Shown in pieces: positions 6,598 to 11,295 of a stretch of DNA of 11,295 nucleotides. The notes under the pieces were generated by a model. The model was not told the DNA's origin and searched no databases. It was given only the letters and a program-made list of their open reading frames with translations. Source of the stretch: an uncultured Olsenella sp. (GTDB lineage Bacteria > Actinomycetota > Coriobacteriia > Coriobacteriales > Atopobiaceae); NCBI GenBank assembly GCA_947253595.1, contig CAMXZR010000056.1:1-11295 (forward strand), given 5' to 3'. Position numbers and translations under genes: made by a program. Each line of letters opens with the position of its first letter. Position 1 is the first letter of the stretch.

Positions 6598-7881
6598 ATG
6601 AGCGCTCCCATGAGTCAGGAGGAGAGTCGCGTAGCTATCGAGCACCTCTCGCCCAAGATCGACAACTACGCAGAGCTGCTCATCCGCAGGGGAGTAGCTC
6701 TGAGGCAGGGGCAGGAGCTCGTTCTTAGTGCCCCCGTAGAGCGGGCGGACTTCGTTCGTCGCGTGGTCGGGAAGGCGTACGAGGCGGGTGCGGGTCACGT
6801 GACCGTCATCTGGTCGGATGACGTCGTGAGTCGCCTGACCTACCAGAACGTGGGCAGGGAGTACTTCGAGCACGTCCCCTCGTGGCAGCGCGAGCAGCTT
6901 GACTCGCTTGCCGGGGCGGGCGCGGCCTTCCTCTTCCTTGAGGGGAGCGATCCGTCGGCGCTCGACGGCATCGACCCAGCAAAGCCCGCCGCCGCCCACA
7001 AGGCTCAGAACACCGAGTGCCGCGTGTTCCGCGAGGGGATGGACTTTGGTCGCAACGTCTGGTGCATCGCGGGGGTTCCCGTCGAGGCCTGGGCTCGCGA
7101 GGTGTTTCCCGAGTTCTCACCCCACGAGGCAGTGTACCGGCTCTGGCTTGCGATACTGGGCGTCGCCCGCTCGGACGGACGCGACCCCCAGAGCTCCTGG
7201 GAGACTCACAATGCCACCTTCGAGAAGAACAAGCGCCTGCTCAATGCTGCTGCTTACGACAGGCTGCGGTACCGCTCCTCTAACGGGACCGCCTTCGAGG
7301 TGGGCATGAACGAGGGGCATGTCTGGGAGGGTGGTTCCGCGCGTACGGTTGACGGAACCGTGTTCTTCCCCAACATCCCTACGGAGGAGATTTTCACTAC
7401 CCCCGACCGCAACAGGGCGGACGGCGTCGTGTACTCCGCCATGCCGCTTGTGCACGCAGGTCAGGTCATCGATGACTTCTGGATCAGGTTCGAAGCAGGG
7501 GTGGCGGTGGAGTGGGACGCGCGGCGCGGCAAGGCGGTCCTCGACCAGATCCTCGCTGCGGACGAGGGCGCGCGTCACTTGGGAGAGGTTGCGCTCATCT
7601 CCAAGAACACTCCCATCCGGCAGAGCGGCACACTCTTCTACGACACGCTCTACGACGAGAACGCAAGCTGTCACCTTGCTCTTGGAATGGGATTTCCTGA
7701 GTGCCTCGTCGGAGGCCTCGACATGGACCGGGACGAGCTTCTGGCGCATGGGGTGAACCAGTCGACCACTCACGTCGACTTTATGGTCGGTGCCGACGAC
7801 CTGGACGTCTGGGGCGTCGATGCCGCCGGGAAGGAGACTCCCATATTTGTGGGTGGGCAGTGGGCCTGGGAGGCGGAATAG
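6598..7881 (+). CDS. M29-family metallo-aminopeptidase
   Basis: A 427-residue cytosolic aminopeptidase of the M29 (aminopeptidase T/AmpS/PepS) family, which removes N-terminal residues from peptides with a two-metal centre. The start ATG 6598 has AAAGGG 6 nt upstream; ATG 6610 is a weaker alternative, and the frame extending back to 6409 crosses the tRNA and is wrong. Family motifs are in order: NIPTEEIFTTP with E264, LGEVAL with E330, the DENASCHLALG block with E354 and H359, and STTHVDFMVG with H392 and D394. These match the expected metal ligands, and Tyr residues for catalysis lie just before the DENASCH block. Length is normal for the family (about 400-420). There is no signal peptide or membrane segment. 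It lies between two tRNA genes with only 13 nt between the preceding terminator and the start, so it lacks room for its own promoter there. Likely role: peptide turnover and nutrition. Confidence 0.97.
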   Translation: MSAPMSQEESRVAIEHLSPKIDNYAELLIRRGVALRQGQELVLSAPVERADFVRRVVGKAYEAGAGHVTVIWSDDVVSRLTYQNVGREYFEHVPSWQREQLDSLAGAGAAFLFLEGSDPSALDGIDPAKPAAAHKAQNTECRVFREGMDFGRNVWCIAGVPVEAWAREVFPEFSPHEAVYRLWLAILGVARSDGRDPQSSWETHNATFEKNKRLLNAAAYDRLRYRSSNGTAFEVGMNEGHVWEGGSARTVDGTVFFPNIPTEEIFTTPDRNRADGVVYSAMPLVHAGQVIDDFWIRFEAGVAVEWDARRGKAVLDQILAADEGARHLGEVALISKNTPIRQSGTLFYDTLYDENASCHLALGMGFPECLVGGLDMDRDELLAHGVNQSTTHVDFMVGADDLDVWGVDAAGKETPIFVGGQWAWEAE

Positions 7882-7894
7882 CCTTTCGGGCACG

Positions 7895-7903
7895 TGGTAG
7901 AAT
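7895..7903 (+). promoter_or_regulatory. Extended -10 promoter of tRNA-Lys
   Basis: TGGTAGAAT (TG, one base, TAGAAT at 7898-7903) lies in the 52-nt gap between the aminopeptidase stop and tRNA-Lys. A start near 7910 would give a short 5' leader of about two dozen bases to be processed. No clear -35 is visible. It is the same element as before tRNA-Gly. Confidence 0.6.
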
Positions 7904-7933
7904 CGCACGGACGTCCCTTGGAGTGACGTCGTC

Positions 7934-8009
7934 GGGCCGTTAGCTCAGTTGGCAGAGCAGGGGACTTTTAATCCCAAGGTCGTGGGTTCGACCCCCACAC
8001 GGCCCACCA
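7934..8009 (+). tRNA. tRNA-Lys, anticodon TTT
   Basis: The 76-nt cloverleaf has acceptor GGGCCGT pairing with ACGGCCC, a canonical D arm (GCTC with GAGC), anticodon loop CTTTTAA with anticodon TTT at 7967-7969, T arm GTGGG-TTCGACC-CCCAC, discriminator A and an encoded CCA. The outermost anticodon-stem pair is a G-A mismatch, which does not affect identity. The sequence is close to the well-known bacterial tRNA-Lys(TTT). Confidence 0.98.
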
Positions 8010-8019
8010 CGAGAAATAG

Positions 8020-8055
8020 GCTCCCACCTGCGAAAACGCGGGTGGGGGCTTTTTT
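8020..8055 (+). terminator. Strong intrinsic terminator after tRNA-Lys
   Basis: A 13-bp stem (8020-8032 with 8037-8049, two G-U pairs) closes on an AAAA loop and is followed by six T residues (8050-8055). This is a textbook intrinsic terminator. It separates the tRNA transcript from the arginine leader downstream. Confidence 0.95.
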
Positions 8056-8133
8056 GCATACATTGGCTGGCACCGCTAAGCTGCACTGAGCCGTTCGAAT
8101 GTTTCGAGCAGGAAACCAAAGCGCACTCTCGCC

Positions 8134-8162
8134 TTACGCCCATTTGCATAGCAGAGTAGTAT
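8134..8162 (+). promoter_or_regulatory. Candidate promoter for the arginine leader and argGH
   Basis: TAGTAT at 8157-8162 is a plausible -10, with a poor -35 (TTACGC, 8134-8139) 17 nt upstream. Transcription would start near 8169 and leave about 46 nt before the leader start codon. The site must lie between the terminator ending at 8055 and the leader peptide at 8215, since that is the only open interval, but the exact boxes are tentative. TTGCATA occurs twice here (8054-8060 and 8144-8150). Confidence 0.35.
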
Positions 8163-8214
8163 TCCTCGGCAACAAACGGAGCAAGGGCTCGAGCACGAGG
8201 AAGGGGGAGGCCGA

Positions 8215-8307
8215 ATGACAAACAACGATGCCACCAAGCTCTCCCTCCGACGCCAGGACCGACGAATCACGCTGCGACGCCAGCGCGAGCTGCTCCCGGT
8301 CCGCTGA
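8215..8307 (+). CDS. Arginine-rich 30-residue leader peptide of argG (attenuation)
   Basis: A short frame runs from ATG 8215 to TGA 8305-8307. It has one of the best ribosome binding sites in the window (AGGGGGAGG, ending 4 nt before ATG). Eight of 30 residues are Arg (12, 13, 16, 17, 21, 22, 24, 30), none in the first 11, and they fall in pairs, as in classical leader peptides. The segment Leu-Arg-Arg-Gln occurs twice (11-14 and 20-23). Four of eight Arg codons are CGA, a codon used for 1 of 14 Arg in argG. A hairpin plus six-T terminator starts 39 nt after the stop, and argG follows. By analogy with the trp, his and leu leaders, scarce arginyl-tRNA would stall ribosomes at the Arg codons and block the terminator, switching argGH on. 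The peptide itself probably has no function after synthesis. I do not recall this leader as a described family. Alternatives are a chance frame or a true small basic protein. Confidence 0.75.
   Translation: MTNNDATKLSLRRQDRRITLRRQRELLPVR
8248..8302 (+). promoter_or_regulatory. Candidate alternative RNA pairings within the leader (antiterminator)
   Basis: CGACGCCAG occurs twice in the leader frame (8248-8256 and 8275-8283). GCCAGG at 8252-8257 is complementary to CCTGGC in the 5' arm of the terminator (8348-8353); the second copy offers the 5-bp match GCCAG (8279-8283). A competing hairpin joins GGACCG (8256-8261) to CGGTCC (8297-8302). With a ribosome stalled at Arg12 or Arg13, the second GCCAG would be free to pair and disrupt the terminator. 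The helices are short, so the mechanism is inferred rather than shown. Confidence 0.4.
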
Positions 8308-8346
8308 GGCCCACTAGAGGCCCCACAAACATAGGACTGTGACACC

Positions 8347-8369
8347 GCCTGGCAATGCCAGGCTTTTTT
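8347..8369 (+). terminator. Intrinsic terminator (attenuator) upstream of argG
   Basis: GCCTGGC (8347-8353) pairs perfectly with GCCAGGC (8357-8363) around an AAT loop, followed immediately by six T (8364-8369). It lies between the leader stop (8307) and the argG start (8489), so it would prematurely end argG transcripts. No other gene lies between it and the leader, so its natural role is as an attenuator. Confidence 0.9.
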
Positions 8370-8488
8370 ACGAAAAACTCCTGGTACGCAGCTTATTCAT
8401 CATTTTGAGAGGGGACGCCCTCCCATCGCGCATCCACAGCCATATCTAGCAAAGCAAGTCCACGATTCATAAACAGGGGAGAGCGACC

Positions 8489-9808
8489 ATGCCTGCATCG
8501 AAGAGCCTGGATCCCAGCGTCACCACCAACACCTCCACGAAGGAGAAAGTCGTCCTCGCCTATTCCGGCGGCCTGGACACCTCCGTCATGGTCAAGTGGC
8601 TCCAGCTAGAGAAGAACCTCGACGTAGTCGCCATCTGCGGCAACGTGGGTCAGGACGCAGAGGATCTGGCCTGGGTGGAGAAGAAGGCCCTGCAGATGGG
8701 CGCCGTCCACTCTGAGGCACTGGACATGCGCGAGGAGTACGCCGAGGAGGTTCTCACCAAGGCGATCAAGGCAAACGGCCTCTACGAGGATGCCTACCCG
8801 CTCCTCTCCGCCCTCTCGCGTCCCCTCATCGTAAAGCATCTCGTGGAGATGGCTCACAAGACCGGCGCCTCCTACATCGCCCACGGATGCACCGGCAAAG
8901 GTAACGACCAGGTGCGATTCGAGACCTGCATCCACGCGCTCGACCCTAGCGTCAAGGTGCTGGCTCCCGTGCGCGAGTGGGACCTCTTGACCCGCGAGCA
9001 GGAGATGGAGTGGGCCAAGGAGCATGGCGTGCCCGTGCCTACCACCGCAGCGAAGCCCTACTCCATCGACGATAACCTCTGGGGCCGGGCCATAGAGTGC
9101 GGCGTTCTCGAGAACCCCTGGAACGAGCCCCCTGCGGACATCTGGACGATGACGGACGACCCCATGGACGCCCCCGACCAGCCCGAGGAGATCGTCGTCG
9201 GCTTCGAGAAGGGCGTTCCCGTCGCCCTCAACGGACAGAGGATGGAGCTCCTGGCCCTGATCGCGCAACTCAACCAGATTTGCGGTGCACACGGCTACGG
9301 TCGCATCGACATGATCGAGGACCGCGTCGTGGGCATCAAGAGCCATGAGTGCTACGAGTGTCCGGCCTCCCTCGCCCTCATCAACATGCACCATGCCCTC
9401 GAGACCCTCTGCCTCGACCACGACACCCTCCAGTACAAGCACATGATCGACCGGCAGTGGTCCAAGGTCGTCTACGACGGTCTCTGGTACAGCCAGCTCA
9501 AAGACGCCCTCGACTCCTTCTGCGCCAGCACCCAGGCCTTCGTCACGGGCGAGGTCAAGGCCAAGCTCTACAAGGGCAGCCTTACCGTGACCGGTCGCAA
9601 GAGCGCCTACTCCCTCTACGACCTGAGCCTCGCGACCTACGGTGACGGCGACAGCTTCGACCGCAGCTCCTCCAAGGGCTTCATCGACCTGCACAGCCTG
9701 CCCAGCAAGACCTGGTCGGGCAAGCAGGGTCCCGCCCACAAGCAGGCGGTCCCCGCTCCTGCGGGCAAGAGGCAGGCAAAGCTGTCCCGTGCCGCGTTGT
9801 CCGCCTAG
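8489..9808 (+). CDS. argG: Argininosuccinate synthase
   Basis: A 439-residue argininosuccinate synthase, joining citrulline and aspartate at the cost of ATP (to AMP and pyrophosphate) in the cytosol, the penultimate step of arginine synthesis. The N-type ATP-binding loop AYSGGLDTSV is at 24-33. The second family signature, AHGCTGKGNDQVRF, is at 131-144, and a SRPLIVKHLVE helix precedes it. ATG 8489 has AGGGGAG about 7 nt upstream. The protein is longer than the usual 400 or so residues: about 18 extra at the N-terminus before KEKVVLAYSGG and a basic, Ala/Pro/Lys-rich tail of about 25 after the usual end at the SLPSKTWSGK region. The tail has no recognised motif. The gene is preceded by the arginine leader and attenuator and followed after 129 nt by argH in the same direction, with no T-run terminator between. 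argR and the early arg genes are not in the window. Confidence 0.98.
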   Translation: MPASKSLDPSVTTNTSTKEKVVLAYSGGLDTSVMVKWLQLEKNLDVVAICGNVGQDAEDLAWVEKKALQMGAVHSEALDMREEYAEEVLTKAIKANGLYEDAYPLLSALSRPLIVKHLVEMAHKTGASYIAHGCTGKGNDQVRFETCIHALDPSVKVLAPVREWDLLTREQEMEWAKEHGVPVPTTAAKPYSIDDNLWGRAIECGVLENPWNEPPADIWTMTDDPMDAPDQPEEIVVGFEKGVPVALNGQRMELLALIAQLNQICGAHGYGRIDMIEDRVVGIKSHECYECPASLALINMHHALETLCLDHDTLQYKHMIDRQWSKVVYDGLWYSQLKDALDSFCASTQAFVTGEVKAKLYKGSLTVTGRKSAYSLYDLSLATYGDGDSFDRSSSKGFIDLHSLPSKTWSGKQGPAHKQAVPAPAGKRQAKLSRAALSA

Positions 9809-9838
9809 GCAGCATCGCGGGGTAGGCGCGGGAGCGGC

Positions 9839-9901
9839 GCGCGCACGGGAAGACTCGGCTCGCGTGCGCGCCCTTGCGCGCCCCGGCCGCGGCCGGGGCG
9901 C
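9839..9901. repeat. GC-rich palindromes in the argG-argH spacer
   Basis: Two structures sit in tandem. A 9-bp inverted repeat joins GCGCGCACG (9839-9847) to 9863-9871. Immediately after it, 9878-9901 is a perfect 24-bp palindrome of only G and C. A 9-bp direct repeat, TGCGCGCCC, lies at 9865-9873 and 9875-9883, linking the two. No T run follows, so transcript processing, stability or pausing is more likely than termination. The last base of the palindrome is next to an in-frame upstream ATG (9902). Confidence 0.6.
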
Positions 9902-9937
9902 ATGGCGGAGCGAGCAAGGCGAGGGAGGCGGGTCCAG

Positions 9938-11295
9938 ATGGCCCTTTGGTCCGGCAGGTTCGAACGGGGAGTGGATGGCTTCACCCAGAGCTTCGGCGCT
10001 TCGCTCGAGGTGGACAAGGCCATGTGCCGGCAGGACATAGCCGGTTCGGTGGCCCACGCGAGGATGCTTGCCGAGCAGGGGGTCATCTCGGCCGAGGACG
10101 AGGAAAAGATCGAGGACGGGCTCGGCCGCATTCTTGCCCAGATCGATGACGGAACGTTCGGGTGGGACGTGAACGACGAGGACGTCCACATGGCCGTCGA
10201 GTCCAAGCTCACGCAGACGATCGGACCTGCCGGCGCCCGCCTGCATACGGGGCGCTCGCGCAACGACCAGGTTGCCCTCGACCTCAGACTTCTTACCAAG
10301 GACCTCCTCGTCCAGCTCATGGAGGGGAACCTCTCGCTCAGGGAGGCCCTGCTCCTGGAGGCGAGGTCCCAGAGGGGTGTGGTGATGCCGGGGTACACCC
10401 ACCTACAACATGCCCAGCCTGTGTTCCTCTCGCATCACCTGCTGGCGTACTTCTGGATGCTCCGCCGCGACTTCCGCCGACTCTCCTTCGCTCGCGACGA
10501 GGCGGACGCCAACCCCCTGGGTGCCGCCGCCCTCGCCGGGACGACCTATCCCATTGACCGCTTCCGGACCACGGAGCTCCTGGGCCTCGACCACCCCATA
10601 CCCAACTCCATGGACGCGGTGAGCGACCGAGACTACCTCCTTGACCTGCTCTACGCCTGCTCTGTGTCGATGATGCACCTCTCGCGCCTCTGCGAGGAGA
10701 TCGTGCTCTGGTCCTCCACGGAGTTCGGCTTCATCACGCTCTCGGACTCCTACTCGACCGGCTCCTCGATTATGCCCCAGAAGAAGAACCCCGACTTCGC
10801 CGAGCTCACCCGTGGCAAGACCGGCCGCGTCTACGGCGACCTGGTGGCACTTCTCACCACCATGAAGTCGCTGCCCCTGGCCTACAACAAGGACCTCCAG
10901 GAGTGCAAGGAGGGGCCGCTGGACGCAGCGCGGACCCTCCTCGACTGCATGACCTGCGTCGAGGGCATGGTCTCGACCTGGAGGGTCAACGCCGGGCGCA
11001 TGCGCGAGGAGTCGGGCCTTGGCTTCACCGCGGCGACGGACGTGGCCGACTACCTGGCCAAGCGCGGAATGCCCTTCCGCAGGGCGCACGAGGTCGTGGG
11101 CGAGCTCGTCCTGTATTGCGAGAAGCACCACAAGGATCTGGAGGATCTGACGTCCGACGAGTTCCGCCGGATGTCGGAGCTCTTCGACGAGGACGTGACG
11201 GAGGCCCTCGACCCCGAGGGAATCGCGGCGGCGCGCAACAGCTATGGCGGGACGGGGGAGAAGGCTCTGCTCGTCCAGCTGGGGGAGGCCGACGC
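9938..11295 (+). CDS. argH: Argininosuccinate lyase (3'-truncated by window edge)
   Basis: A frame from ATG 9938 stays open to the right edge, with 452 residues visible, close to the usual 460-470. It splits argininosuccinate into arginine and fumarate, the last step after ArgG. It begins with the standard MALWSGRF. Family motifs: GRSRNDQVALD (SRNDQ at 107-111), MPGYTHLQHAQP with the catalytic-region His155, and the superfamily signature GSSIMPQKKNP at 275-285, with Ser on the mobile catalytic loop and the following Lys/Asn binding substrate. NSYGGTGEKALLVQLGEA near the edge matches the C-terminus. The start at 9938 has GAGGGAGG about 9 nt upstream. ATG 9902 is in frame and would add 12 basic residues, but lacks a good ribosome site and departs from the family N-terminus. 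A minor oddity is YNKDLQECKE, where most homologues have Asp in place of the Cys. Probably co-transcribed with argG. Confidence 0.97.
   Translation, partial: MALWSGRFERGVDGFTQSFGASLEVDKAMCRQDIAGSVAHARMLAEQGVISAEDEEKIEDGLGRILAQIDDGTFGWDVNDEDVHMAVESKLTQTIGPAGARLHTGRSRNDQVALDLRLLTKDLLVQLMEGNLSLREALLLEARSQRGVVMPGYTHLQHAQPVFLSHHLLAYFWMLRRDFRRLSFARDEADANPLGAAALAGTTYPIDRFRTTELLGLDHPIPNSMDAVSDRDYLLDLLYACSVSMMHLSRLCEEIVLWSSTEFGFITLSDSYSTGSSIMPQKKNPDFAELTRGKTGRVYGDLVALLTTMKSLPLAYNKDLQECKEGPLDAARTLLDCMTCVEGMVSTWRVNAGRMREESGLGFTAATDVADYLAKRGMPFRRAHEVVGELVLYCEKHHKDLEDLTSDEFRRMSELFDEDVTEALDPEGIAAARNSYGGTGEKALLVQLGEAD

Noticed and set aside
6333..6611. Minus-strand frame covering tRNA-Gly, containing a GQRDSNPR-type peptide
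   Set aside because: This is the familiar spurious translation of a tRNA gene read on the opposite strand; the tRNA explains the sequence.
7940..8221. Minus-strand frame covering tRNA-Lys, containing RTHDLGIKSPLL
   Set aside because: Another well-known antisense-of-tRNA artefact, and the frame also runs through the terminator.
9902..9937. Upstream in-frame ATG for argH
   Set aside because: It abuts the palindrome, lacks a clear ribosome site and adds 12 basic residues absent from the family; ATG 9938 gives the standard N-terminus.
8606..10402. 598-codon minus-strand frame opposite argG and argH
   Set aside because: A shadow frame made by GC-rich codon bias; its composition is unlike real proteins and both argG and argH are certain on the plus strand.
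1..11295. CRISPR array, insertion sequence, phage genes or attachment site at the tRNAs
   Set aside because: No regularly spaced repeats, transposase or integrase were seen, and neither tRNA 3' end is duplicated nearby.

Overview
The window comes from a GC-rich bacterial chromosome. Codon use, the tandem PafB/PafC-type WYL regulators and the overall gene set suggest an actinobacterium, and the gene set is most reminiscent of Coriobacteriia (Olsenella/Atopobium-like). That placement is inference from memory of gene content; there is no rRNA or marker gene here to prove it. I see no insertion sequence, phage gene or CRISPR array.

Layout, left to right. (1) Minus strand, 1511 to 1: a tandem pair of WYL-domain regulators, PafB-like and then PafC-like, only 10 nt apart; the second runs off the left edge. 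(2) A 173-nt divergent promoter region. (3) Plus strand, 1685-6040: a 1451-residue membrane protein built from an M28 zinc-peptidase fold. It has four membrane segments, is split by about 1,050 residues of acidic low-complexity sequence, and seems to have lost several catalytic residues. (4) 6041-6473: no gene, several strong inverted repeats. (5) tRNA-Gly(CCC), a hairpin terminator and, 13 nt later, an M29 aminopeptidase. (6) tRNA-Lys(TTT) with a strong intrinsic terminator. (7) The arginine segment: a 30-codon arginine-rich reading frame (8215-8307), an intrinsic terminator (8347-8369), argG (8489-9808), a palindromic GC-rich spacer and argH (9938 to the right edge, nearly complete).

The most interesting element is the short reading frame before argG. 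It has a strong Shine-Dalgarno sequence, 8 Arg among 30 residues (half encoded by CGA, a codon used for only 1 of 14 Arg in argG), a duplicated Leu-Arg-Arg-Gln segment whose RNA can pair with the 5' arm of the downstream terminator, and a clean hairpin plus six-T terminator. Together these look like a ribosome-mediated transcription attenuator sensing arginyl-tRNA and controlling the last two steps of arginine synthesis (citrulline to argininosuccinate to arginine). The M28-derived protein with its giant insertion is the second item worth following up.

How the genes relate: ArgG and ArgH act consecutively and probably share the leader-controlled transcript. The aminopeptidase releases amino acids from peptides in the cytosol and seems to depend on transcription from the tRNA-Gly side. 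The WYL pair is divergent from the M28-like gene and may regulate itself or that gene; nothing in the sequence proves the link.
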